A stretch of 64,000 bases of DNA from Myxococcus llanfairpwllgwyngyllgogerychwyrndrobwllllantysiliogogogochensis (lineage in GTDB: Bacteria > Myxococcota > Myxococcia > Myxococcales > Myxococcaceae). Within the stretch, counting starts at the first letter, position 1. The number at the start of each line of letters is the position of its first letter. Positions 56,972 to 64,000 of the stretch are shown piece by piece. The notes beneath the pieces are model-generated. The model worked only from the letters and a program-made list of their open reading frames with translations, had not been told where the DNA came from and searched no databases. The position numbers were made by a program, and so were the translations under genes. The stretch is from NCBI RefSeq assembly GCF_006636215.1, contig NZ_VIFM01000002.1, positions 62,001-126,000 on the forward strand, read 5' to 3'.

Positions 56972-58006
56972 TCAGTGGCCCTGCACGCGCTTTTTGAGTT
57001 CAGGGTGCTTTTCTTCGACGGCGTCCGCAATAGCACCAGGGATGGCGAGTTTCATCCGCATTCCCGCTCCGAGGATACTCGTCTCCTCGACCAGCTGCCT
57101 GTAGTACTCGAATTTGTCCTTCTTCTCGGCGTAGCCCGCTTCGCTCGACTTGACCTCCTTGACCCTGCCATCGTTCGTCACCACGTCGAGATCACCCATG
57201 TCACCTCCGCAGTGCTCGCAGATCAATTGAATGTTCTTGCCGCCACCGCATTCATCCGCGACCTTCTTTTCCCACTCCAGAGCACGAAGCTTTCTCTCCT
57301 GGTCAGCGAGGTAGGCCTCAGCGCTCTCTGCTGCGGCGGCGGCACGAGGGACGGCCTTTCGAAGTGCGTCCGTTCCCGGTGTGCCTTGGGTCCTCTTGGC
57401 GAGCCGATCCTCCAGTGCCTTCTCGGCGGCCTTGTGTTCCCCCTTGGCGTGGTGGGTCTTCGTCTTGGCATCGTCGACTCTTTGCTGCTGCTTTTTGATT
57501 TCATCAGCTTGGCTCCGCTCCCTGGTCACCTCTGGCCCATGTGGCGGACACCTCTTGGGCTTCTGCAGCTCTCCCTGTTTCAATCCCATCATTGTCGCGC
57601 CCGTGTTGGGCGGACTGCCATTCGGGCCGCAGTTGTTGAGCATTGGCTCGCCGAGCAAGTGGACATTCTTGCCCTCGATCTTGACCGTTAGCGAGCCAGG
57701 CGTGATGAACTTGGCTGGACCATGGGTGCTGGCGGAAGTGAGACCTCCACCGGTGCCCTTGCTTGCCATGTCGCCCATGCTCTCGAATGTCGCGCCGCGA
57801 ATCGCTACGGCCTTGCCCTCGATCGTGACGGTGACCGAGAAGCCCTTCGGGGACTGGCCGGACTTGGCGATATTCGGCAGCGGTGTTGGTACGAAGGGAG
57901 CAGGCGGTCCGGGCATCTTGCAGACGTTGGGCAACGTCGCTTTGGCGATGCCGTTGCTGCCTTCTGTGACAGGCGTCTTGGGCGGGTGGATTCCAACTTT
58001 AGCCAT
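56972..58006 (-). CDS. T6SS PAAR-like (DUF4150) nuclease effector
   Basis: A 344-residue effector. Residues 1-140 match the PAAR-like DUF4150 domain (NGIAKATLPNVCKMPGPPAP, LLGEPMLNNCGPNGSPPNTG), which caps the VgrG spike. A Lys/Ala-rich coiled linker (155-245) follows. The C-terminal toxin has CEHCGGDMGDLDVVTNDGRV and KEVKSS; the D...ExK arrangement (Asp273-275, Glu284-Lys286) fits a PD-(D/E)xK nuclease fold. Its start lies in the 3' end of the ketosynthase-like gene (8-bp overlap), so translation is coupled. The DNA or RNA target is not known. Confidence 0.85.
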   Translation of the reverse strand: MAKVGIHPPKTPVTEGSNGIAKATLPNVCKMPGPPAPFVPTPLPNIAKSGQSPKGFSVTVTIEGKAVAIRGATFESMGDMASKGTGGGLTSASTHGPAKFITPGSLTVKIEGKNVHLLGEPMLNNCGPNGSPPNTGATMMGLKQGELQKPKRCPPHGPEVTRERSQADEIKKQQQRVDDAKTKTHHAKGEHKAAEKALEDRLAKRTQGTPGTDALRKAVPRAAAAAESAEAYLADQERKLRALEWEKKVADECGGGKNIQLICEHCGGDMGDLDVVTNDGRVKEVKSSEAGYAEKKDKFEYYRQLVEETSILGAGMRMKLAIPGAIADAVEEKHPELKKRVQGH

Positions 58007-59078
58007 GGCGGAGTCCCCTCGTTCCTGCGTGCATGCTGGTTTCGAGTAATGCGGCTGCGCGCAAGCCTGCTTCAGAACTGGCCCATAGTAGAGTGCGAGG
58101 CCCCTTGGCGTAGCCCCGAGCCGTGGCTTGACAGGCCAGAATCGCAAAAAGCGGGCCTGAGGCTGCGCCCATATCTCCCCAGCAATCGACAGGAGTTCGG
58201 TAGGCGCTGGGATCTTCGAAGTAGGAACTCAGCCGCAGACAGCAGAAGCCCCACTCTTCTCCACGGTAACGCTCTCCGTTGATGTCGCAGATGACGTGAT
58301 GGATCTTCTCGGCGGGAAGGGAGAGGTCACTCACGGCGCTTCGGACGGCTGTGGTGAGTCCTTCCCCCACGCAGACCTCGGGCGTTTTGATTAGCCTGGT
58401 CTCCTGTCCTGACGAGACCGAACGCACGCGTGCCAAGGAGTTCCATCCGAAGCGGTTCGCGGTGCGGCTACCCACCAGCAGGCAAAACCCGGCCCCTTCG
58501 CCAGGGACAAAGGCGGAGCGAGCTTCGGCGCGCGCCAGTTGCAGATGATCGTCGAGCCATTCGAGGGTGTCGGGCTGGAGGTAGCTGTCGACTCCGCCGA
58601 CGAGGCACGCTTCACTGGTGCCTTTTTGGAGGTGCTCGAATGCGAGCTTGAGCGCGAGCAGTCCCGCGGCGTGTCCCTGGGGAATCAGGTTCACGCTGGA
58701 GAGTTGGATCGGCAATCCCTCTATCTGCTCAATCCCTCGCCGGAACTGTTCGATGTCGCGCTCGCCGAATCCGGGGCGCTTCTCGGGTAATCCCATATAG
58801 ATAGGCACGCGTTGGAGAGGGCCCGCCACATTGGTGAGTGGCATGCAGGCCTCGCGCAGCGCCGGTTCAGCCAGTGCCAGCATTCGATTGACCCCCATCA
58901 GTTTGGAATCGAGCAGGCTGTCGAAGGCGCACATGACGGGCTGGCCTGCCTTATCCATCAAGAAGGGATGTTCGCGAATGCGAGAGATTCCTGCCCGCAC
59001 CGCGGCCGCGCTCGGTGCTGCCTGCAGTCCGATCGGAGTGCGTGCTCCGTGGGCGACAATGTGTATGGAATATGGCAT
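57999..59078 (-). CDS. Thiolase-fold, ketosynthase-like T6SS accessory protein
   Basis: A 359-residue thiolase-fold protein. It has GVNRMLALAEPALREA, SSVNLIPQGHAAGLLALKLA, EACLVGGVDSYLQPD and RSAFVPGEGAGFCLLVG as in beta-ketoacyl synthases. The catalytic Cys position aligns with His136 (QGHAAG), so condensation is unlikely. In related T6SS loci such inactive ketosynthase-like genes sit between DUF2169 and PAAR effector genes and may act as adaptors (recollection). It overlaps the effector start by 8 bp. Confidence 0.8.
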   Translation of the reverse strand: MPYSIHIVAHGARTPIGLQAAPSAAAVRAGISRIREHPFLMDKAGQPVMCAFDSLLDSKLMGVNRMLALAEPALREACMPLTNVAGPLQRVPIYMGLPEKRPGFGERDIEQFRRGIEQIEGLPIQLSSVNLIPQGHAAGLLALKLAFEHLQKGTSEACLVGGVDSYLQPDTLEWLDDHLQLARAEARSAFVPGEGAGFCLLVGSRTANRFGWNSLARVRSVSSGQETRLIKTPEVCVGEGLTTAVRSAVSDLSLPAEKIHHVICDINGERYRGEEWGFCCLRLSSYFEDPSAYRTPVDCWGDMGAASGPLFAILACQATARGYAKGPRTLLWASSEAGLRAAALLETSMHAGTRGLRHG

Positions 59079-59216
59079 TGAAGCACGGCTCCATGGGCTG
59101 TTGCTTCCAGATGGTTTCCCCTACTGCGCCATGCGATATGGGTGGCGAAATATCCTGGGACTGGCATGCGAGCGCCAGCCGCTCGGGAGCTGTCCATTCG
59201 ATAGAGATCTTGCCTC

Positions 59217-60221
59217 CTAAGGGGAACGGACCTTGATCGTCGTGACGTCCAGATAATCGCTGTCGGGACCGAGCACGGGAAGACTTGTCTGCCAGGCCAT
59301 TGTGAATCGCCCGCACTCTGGTTCAAGCGTCACCGTCGCCAACGTGCCCCGGTGCTCTACCCGTCGGCTTCCGAATGCTGTGACGAACGATACGTCCAGC
59401 CTGGGCAGGTGGAACCGCCAACTGCCTCGTTCGCATAGATTCACGAGTTCCACGGGCTCGCCTCCTATGAGGTGGCGCGGTGGCCGCTGATCTATAGGCG
59501 CGCAGAGCACGTGTCGCTCGTCATAGTCGAGTGGCAAGAGAGGCAGGCGGGTCTCCCTCCACCTTTCGTCGTACGTGCCAGCGAGTTCGAGTCGAGGAGA
59601 CCAGTGACTCGCGATCGGGCCGAAGCCAGCGGGCCCTGTCTTCGCCGGGTTGCCCTGCGGGTACTCGATGCTATGACCAGGCTGGTCCACCAGGGCGCCA
59701 GCCTTGGCGGCAACGCCCTTGCCGACTGGGTTACGTGTGTCCATCAAATGCTTCTTGGGGTCTGGGCCGCCCAGGTCGGTGCCGCCGTAGGCCCATTCGT
59801 AAGTCATGCGGCGTACCTTGAACCTGGCTGGACTCGACAAGGCCACTCCCATGATGCTGGCGTGATAGACCCTTGTCCCGAAGACGACGAGCTCCTTGTA
59901 GACGGGCCCGAGGCGCAGCGAGACGCCAAGCTTGTGCACTGACAATCCCTTGGGTGCATAGGCGGCGCCGGCAAAGAGAATGTCTGTTGTTGATTTCGAG
60001 GAGACCATCTCAGCTTCGTAGCGCAAGCTCGATTGGCCAGGCTCCCCATGGTACTCCGGCGAAAGGAGTGGTGCGATTTGCTCGTCGCTTTGCGAAACTT
60101 TGCCAGATTCGCTCACGTCGAAGGTCGCCTTGACCACGACGATCCACTGGTGCGCGCCCTGCTTGTCGCGCACCCACGTGCTATCGGCTGCATAGGGTGT
60201 TGGGTTGCTGATGGCCCACAT
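59217..60221 (-). CDS. DUF2169 T6SS effector adaptor
   Basis: A 334-residue protein from ATG 60221. The N-terminus MWAISNPTPYAADSTWVRDK and GAHQWIVVVKATFDV are typical of DUF2169, a T6SS family that helps load PAAR-type effectors. It also has TYEWAYGGTDL and NPVGKG, common in the family. It is the first gene of the cargo operon, 138 bp before the ketosynthase-like gene. Longer readings from 60341 add a poorly coding segment. Confidence 0.85.
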   Translation of the reverse strand: MWAISNPTPYAADSTWVRDKQGAHQWIVVVKATFDVSESGKVSQSDEQIAPLLSPEYHGEPGQSSLRYEAEMVSSKSTTDILFAGAAYAPKGLSVHKLGVSLRLGPVYKELVVFGTRVYHASIMGVALSSPARFKVRRMTYEWAYGGTDLGGPDPKKHLMDTRNPVGKGVAAKAGALVDQPGHSIEYPQGNPAKTGPAGFGPIASHWSPRLELAGTYDERWRETRLPLLPLDYDERHVLCAPIDQRPPRHLIGGEPVELVNLCERGSWRFHLPRLDVSFVTAFGSRRVEHRGTLATVTLEPECGRFTMAWQTSLPVLGPDSDYLDVTTIKVRSP

Positions 60222-60714
60222 TTCGAGAGCGCCTATGTGAAGTCCGAGGAATGACCAAATTAGAAGCGGCGTTGGGTAAAGCGCTACCACCATCACCGAG
60301 GATGCAGGGTGAGCGGGACAGCAGCTGAGGTAACTGTTCACCGGCTGATGCTTGCTTGAAGGAATTGCCGTGCAAGGGGTGGTGGGCGGGACGGCGCTCG
60401 ACGATGGCGACTGTGGCGTTAGACACCGTCATTCGTGGCGGAACTCGACCCCAAGGATGCGCGCATCGCGGAATTGGAAACCCAGGTGGCCGTGCGCGAC
60501 GCGGTCACGGAGTTTGGCGTGTGGAAGACGCTTGTGCGCGGGCCCTGGCCACTCGGATGCTGGACGTGCGCGTCTGGAGCGGATGGTGAAGCTCGCCCTG
60601 CCACCCGGGCCTCCTGCCTCCAACGTGATCCCGCGCGCTTCTTGCGGTCCACCAGCCAGTACGGCCTCTGCCGCTCGAATCCCTCGAGCGTCAGTCACGA
60701 GGGAGGAGGGTGAA
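60222..60714. other. Region between cargo and istB remnant
   Basis: 493 bp without an intact gene. At 60435 a reading MAELDPKDARIAELETQVAV resembles the start of an IS66-type transposase helper, then loses sense; a further + strand stretch to 60714 could be the tail of istA. It should also hold the promoter of the DUF2169 operon. These are weak resemblances. Confidence 0.35.
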
Positions 60715-60925
60715 ATGAACACTGACGTTGACCAGGACCTGCGCGCGGTTCTCAAGCAACTGCCCTTCTCGAAGCTGATGGGACACCCTTCCCGAGCGCC
60801 TCGCGCTGGCCAAAGGGCAGAAGCTGCCCCACGCGGACTTCCGCCTGCTTGCCCTCTCCGACGAGGCCAGCCGTCGTGAGCCGCTCTCCTCCTGCATGGA
60901 CGACGGCGCCAGGAAGGCGAAGTAG
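60715..60925 (+). pseudogene. istB: istB remnant (IS21-family ATPase), frameshifted and truncated
   Basis: GGAGGAGGG precedes ATG 60715: MNTDVDQDLRAVLKQLPFSK then LM; a one-base frame change near 60781 continues TLPERLALAKGQKLPHADFR and LLALSDEASRRE, the N-terminal helical domain of IstB. It stops at TAG 60923-60925 after about 70 codons, so the AAA ATPase part is missing. It identifies the surrounding element as IS21-derived. Confidence 0.8.
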
Positions 60926-60962
60926 AACCCGCTCCACCCGTCACGAGACGGAGACCTGCCAG

Positions 60963-61011
60963 GGGTCAATGGTTTTGAGAAGGTGGGGACCAATGGTCGT
61001 GAGAGCCGACA
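60963..61011 (-). repeat. Right terminal repeat region of the element
   Basis: Read inward from 61011 on the - strand: TGTCGGCTCTCACGACCATT then GGTCCCC, and an inner copy TTCTCAAAACCATTGACCCC. It matches the left end at 22 of the outer 27 positions. Confidence 0.85.
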
Positions 61012-61017
61012 ATGAAT
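61012..61017 (+). repeat. Target-site duplication, right copy (ATGAAT)
   Basis: Identical to 56163-56168. Removing 56169-61017 would restore one ATGAAT and bring the MoxR stop (56128) to about 113 bp from the bpX5-like start. Confidence 0.8.
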
Positions 61018-61090
61018 TGGGTGGCAGGCCGCCGTGTGTCGGAGCGTCGGAACTTCCGACCGACGTGCGAGAGGGCGGTGGAGTGGAGTC

Positions 61091-61561
61091 ATGAGCGGTG
61101 AAAGACAGGTGGCGCTGCCGGTTCGTTGGGGGCCTCGCGCGGAAGCGCTGGAGCCGCTTGCCGTCATCGGCGTGGGGGACGTGGCGCGGGGGCTCGCGCG
61201 ACGAATCCTTCAAGAGGACGACGCGAGACTGGGGACGTGGCGCGGCGTCGCGGGTGCGGGTGTCCTCGTGCTGATGGGCGCGGCGGAGTCCCTGCCGTGG
61301 GTGAATGGTGCCATGTACCTGGGGCGTGAGGTCTCCGCGCCGTCGCTGCTGCTTCCCTGTGCACTCGTGCCTGACGTGCTGGCCTCGTTGCTGGAGCGTG
61401 CGTTGCTGACACGGGTGGGAAACGCCTCCACGCCGCTCGCGGTGCTGCCGGGCTCGCTTCAGCTTGTCTCGGTCGCCTCGGCGCGACCGGTTCATCGCGC
61501 CACGCTCGCCGCATGGCTCGCGAGCGAGGAAGCGGGCCTGGGAACGGGAGGCGCTCCATGA
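61091..61561 (+). CDS. bpX5-like component of MoxR-vWA-propeller ternary system
   Basis: A 156-residue protein from ATG 61091. ALPVRWGPRAEALEPLAVIG, RGLARRILQEDDARL, GVLVLMGAAESLPWVNGAMY, LGREVSAPSLLLPC and PLAVLPGSLQLVSVASARPV match what is recalled of the bpX5 domain. It ends in ATGA overlap with a tiny ORF. The MoxR partner is 5 kb upstream because of the inserted element. Confidence 0.65.
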   Translation: MSGERQVALPVRWGPRAEALEPLAVIGVGDVARGLARRILQEDDARLGTWRGVAGAGVLVLMGAAESLPWVNGAMYLGREVSAPSLLLPCALVPDVLASLLERALLTRVGNASTPLAVLPGSLQLVSVASARPVHRATLAAWLASEEAGLGTGGAP

Positions 61562-61647
61562 GCCCGCGACCTCCGAGCACATGGGTCGCGCCGCGCTCGC
61601 TGCTGCTCGACGAAGAGACCGACGCGGGAAGGGAAGAGGCGTCATGA
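61558..61647 (+). CDS. Tiny ORF (29 aa) coupled to neighbours on both sides
   Basis: ATG 61558 overlaps the bpX5-like stop by ATGA and its own TGA (61645-61647) overlaps the next ATG (61644). The product begins MSPRPPSTWVAPRSLLLDEE and ends TDAGREEAS. Coupling at both ends suggests real translation. It may instead be the N-terminus of the next gene separated by a sequencing or natural frame change. No homology is recognised. Confidence 0.45.
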   Translation: MSPRPPSTWVAPRSLLLDEETDAGREEAS

Positions 61648-63560
61648 GTTCGCTGCCCCTCGCGCTGCGCCCGTGGGCGGAGTCGCTCGCGCTGTTCCCC
61701 GAGGAGCTGGCCCTGCACCTGGGACCGTTCGTCGCCCGGCTGTCGGCGGCCATGGGCGCCATGCGTCCGCGCGGCGAGGCCGAGGGCGGCGAGCCCCAGG
61801 GGTACGACGGAATCACGCGCCGCGGCTCCTTCGACCGACTGCTCGTCAGCGAGTGGCTGTGGGCCCTGGAGGCTCCGGACGAGCTGGTGCGTCGCGCTGC
61901 CTACGGTGAGCTGTCCTTCCTCAAGCCCGCCTTTCGTCAACCCCAGGACGCGCGTCGCACCGTGGTCCTGTTGGACGCGGGCCCCGACCAGCTCGGCAAC
62001 CCTCGCATCGCGCATCTCGCGCTGCTCATCGTCATGGCCCGCCGCGCCCATGCCGCCGGTGCCGCCTTCGCCTGGGGCGTGCTCCAGGCTCCGCCCGAGC
62101 GGGGCACCTTCTCCGACGTGACTCCCAGTGTGCTGCTCTCCTGGCTCGCCGCGCGCGACGTGGAGCCGCCCACCGCCGAGCGACTCGCCGCCTGGCATGA
62201 GGCCCTGGCCCTGGGCGACGCGCCAGCGGAGTCGTGGCTCGTGGGGAGTGCTCGCCTGGCGCGGCTGCCGGGCGCCGAGAAGCTGTCCCGCATCGAAGTG
62301 GCCGAAGTCCTGGCTCCCGGCGAGCGCAAGCTCATGGTGGACGTGCGCCCCGCCTCGCGCGCGGCGCGCTCGGTGGTGCTGGACCTGCCGCCCCCGGATG
62401 ACAGCATCCGCCTGTTGCGAGACCCGTTCCAGAGCCGCGTCGCGGAGCCGGTGTCGCGGTCCGGTCTCCCGAATGCCACCACGTTCAACTTCTCGCCCGA
62501 CGGTCTCCGGGTGGTGAGGTTCCACGCGGATGGCACTGCCTCCGCGATGGCGATTCCCGATTCGTCGACCTTCACCGTTCCCAGACCGAGGCGCATGAAG
62601 CCCCAGCCCGGCCAGACGATGCTGGCCGCCGGGTGGCGCTCGCATGGCGGACTGCTCACGCTGATGGAGCGCGAGGACCGCTACATCCTCCACGGTGCGC
62701 TCAAGCGCACGCCTCCTCCGGCGGACGCGGGCGGACCGCGCGTCCAGTCGGGTTGGTGGAAGCCGGGCTACGTGCCGGAGCTTCCCTCCGCGATACCGGC
62801 CCCGGGTCGGCTGTTCTCGTGGAGAGACCGACATGGGGAAGTGGTGCTGCTGCTGACGCGGACCGGCGGGCTCTTCCTCGTCTACCAGGTCGCAGCCGAG
62901 CATCGCGTCGAGCTGGTGGCGCTGGACCATCCCGTGACGGCGATGGCGATGGTGCACGACAAGCTCGTCTACGTCCGAGGGGGCTCGAGCGTCTCCGTGG
63001 GTTCCCAACTGGAGCGCCTGCGGAGTGGGCCTCTGACGCCGAGCCACCGCGGCAAGCCCGTCTACGTCATGCCCCCCACGGAGGATAAGACCCTGCCCTT
63101 GCGGACGACACTCCATGTCGTGGGCGTGGACGGGTCGACGAGCATGATGCTGGAATCGCGCGAGGCAGAGGCCTTCTTCGGCTACGTGCCCGGCGTCGCG
63201 GTACCTCGGGACTCGGGGTTGCTCGCGGTGAGGCATGGGCCGGCCGTGTGGCGACTGTTCCTCGATGGCGCCGTGCAGGAAATGGCGATGCCTCTTAGCT
63301 TCAAGGTGGTTGGCGTGGGCGGCTGTCACATGGCTCCTGGAGAGGCCGGATTGGTGGTGCTGGGACCGGATGAGCGCGCGCTGTCGTGGTTCGGAGCGAA
63401 GGGCCTCCACCTGCTCGCCCGGGCCTCGGCGCCGGTGGTGCATGCGGAGGTCCGGCATAACGCGCCGCTGCTCGGATGGCTCACGCGGACCGGGGAGTTC
63501 GTGCTGATGAATCTCCTGGATGGGCGGGTGGTCTATCGCGCGACAGAGGAGGGCCCATGA
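61644..63560 (+). CDS. vWA-like and beta-propeller-like protein of ternary system
   Basis: A 638-residue protein. Residues 1-250 include LRPWAESLALFPEELALHLG and TVVLLDAGPDQLGNPRIAHL, where the DAGPDQ segment sits at the metal-site position of a vWA domain (usual DxSxS), so it is degenerate. Residues 270-638 have repeated blade-like strands (FNFSPDGLRVVRFHADGTAS, RHGEVVLLLTRTGGLFLVY). The order suits a bpX member of MoxR-vWA-beta-propeller systems. It overlaps the next gene by ATGA. Confidence 0.7.
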   Translation: MSSLPLALRPWAESLALFPEELALHLGPFVARLSAAMGAMRPRGEAEGGEPQGYDGITRRGSFDRLLVSEWLWALEAPDELVRRAAYGELSFLKPAFRQPQDARRTVVLLDAGPDQLGNPRIAHLALLIVMARRAHAAGAAFAWGVLQAPPERGTFSDVTPSVLLSWLAARDVEPPTAERLAAWHEALALGDAPAESWLVGSARLARLPGAEKLSRIEVAEVLAPGERKLMVDVRPASRAARSVVLDLPPPDDSIRLLRDPFQSRVAEPVSRSGLPNATTFNFSPDGLRVVRFHADGTASAMAIPDSSTFTVPRPRRMKPQPGQTMLAAGWRSHGGLLTLMEREDRYILHGALKRTPPPADAGGPRVQSGWWKPGYVPELPSAIPAPGRLFSWRDRHGEVVLLLTRTGGLFLVYQVAAEHRVELVALDHPVTAMAMVHDKLVYVRGGSSVSVGSQLERLRSGPLTPSHRGKPVYVMPPTEDKTLPLRTTLHVVGVDGSTSMMLESREAEAFFGYVPGVAVPRDSGLLAVRHGPAVWRLFLDGAVQEMAMPLSFKVVGVGGCHMAPGEAGLVVLGPDERALSWFGAKGLHLLARASAPVVHAEVRHNAPLLGWLTRTGEFVLMNLLDGRVVYRATEEGP

Positions 63561-64000
63561 GCAACTCCTCAATGCATGCGAGGACCGCGCCGCGCCAGCA
63601 CTTGCACCGGGGCACCGTGAGCGCCTCGGCGTTCTGGTTCGACCCGGCGCGACTGGGAGAGCAGGAGGCTCGGCGGCGGGTGATGGCGCTGTGGGCTCCA
63701 GGTACATCCGTGCTGTTCGTGGCGGAGGGTTATCTGCTGCGGCTTCACTGTGCTCAGCGGGTCTCGACGGGGTCGAGCCCGGGTCTGCCCCTCACGCTCG
63801 AAGGCGGTGTGCTCACCTCCGCGCCGCTGGCTGCCTCGGAGTGGGCGCGGTTGGGTGCGCCGCGTGACTCGCTCGTGCTCGTGCGAGCGGGCGTCGCCCA
63901 GGTCCATCCGCTGTCGAGCGCGCGGGTCGTGGACCTGTCCTCGTGGTTCGACGTGTCCACGTGGACGGTGCTGCCCACGCGGGGCCTCGGCGCGCCACCT
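63557..64000 (+). CDS. bpX6-like protein, partial (runs off window)
   Basis: 148 codons to the edge, no stop seen. It starts at ATG 63557 overlapping the previous stop. TVSASAFWFDPARLGEQEAR, VMALWAPGTSVLFVAEGYLL and APRDSLVLVRAGVAQVHPLS agree with the start of bpX6 proteins, which are often long and carry the propeller. It completes at least four coupled genes after bpX5. Confidence 0.65.
   Translation, partial: MSNSSMHARTAPRQHLHRGTVSASAFWFDPARLGEQEARRRVMALWAPGTSVLFVAEGYLLRLHCAQRVSTGSSPGLPLTLEGGVLTSAPLAASEWARLGAPRDSLVLVRAGVAQVHPLSSARVVDLSSWFDVSTWTVLPTRGLGAPP

Larger units (their letters stand above)
56169..61011. mobile_element. IS21-type ended element carrying a T6SS effector module
   Basis: A 4,843-bp unit. 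The ends are imperfect inverted repeats starting TGTCGG (left) and ending CCGACA (right), each with two inner copies of a CC-ATTG-nCCCC motif, as in IS21-family termini. ATGAAT is duplicated on both sides. Inside are four T6SS genes on the - strand and a broken istB remnant near the right end; no complete transposase is present, so it is non-autonomous or decayed. Base composition is lower in GC than the flanks. It splits the MoxR gene from bpX5. Confidence 0.85.

Noticed and set aside
60435-60520. IS66-type transposase start
   Set aside because: Only about 25 residues resemble a coiled N-terminus and no catalytic domain follows; kept only as a weak note in the region entry.
56163-61100. Short in-frame reading formed if the element is removed (MVRDASMNW...)
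   Set aside because: About 36 codons with no recognisable content and overlapping bpX5; an interrupted gene cannot be claimed from it.

Overview
This window looks like a chromosome segment of a myxobacterium (Myxococcota, probably Myxococcaceae). The reasons are very high GC with strong third-position bias, many secreted lipoproteins and beta-barrels, and a reverse transcriptase that resembles the Myxococcus retron Mx65 enzyme. The naming is by recognition of sequence; no database search was run.

Region 1 (1-33 kb) is mostly ordinary core genome. It holds two cyclic-nucleotide-binding-domain proteins, a FadL-type barrel next to a large surface lipase-like lipoprotein, an OmpA/MotB-like protein, a patatin phospholipase, and a MobA-like nucleotidyltransferase. 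It also holds two paralogous small beta-barrels on either side of a receiver protein, part of the F1Fo ATP synthase operon (atpH, atpA) with a PAS kinase-like gene between them, and a DnaK-like chaperone coupled to a receiver-PilZ regulator. A beta-propeller lipoprotein, a MATE transporter, an esterase and an aldehyde dehydrogenase complete it.

Region 2 (33.4-45.4 kb) is a complete type I-C CRISPR-Cas locus, cas3-cas5c-cas8c-cas7c-cas4-cas1-cas2. It is followed by a leader and an array of 59 repeats of 37 bp, reading on the + strand. The last eight repeats decay, which marks the old (trailer) end.

Region 3 (45.8-54.8 kb) holds a trypsin-like protease with calcium-binding repeats, a hydrolase, a BP74-like small protein, and an intact Mx65-like retron with recognisable a1/a2 repeats, msr and msd hairpins, and RT. 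The retron is the last unit of an apparent operon: a 648-residue unknown, a SWIM zinc-finger protein, the retron RNA, then RT. The a1 repeat overlaps the SWIM stop codon.

Region 4 (54.9-64 kb) holds a MoxR AAA ATPase and three or four genes (bpX5-like, a tiny ORF, a vWA/propeller-like gene, bpX6-like) of a MoxR-vWA-beta-propeller ternary system. It is split by a 4.84-kb element with IS21-type ends and a 6-bp target duplication. The element carries a type VI secretion cargo (DUF2169 protein, ketosynthase-like protein, PAAR-like nuclease effector, likely immunity protein) and a broken istB remnant. This is the most interesting structure in the window. Regions 2-4 together form a roughly 30-kb concentration of defence and conflict systems.
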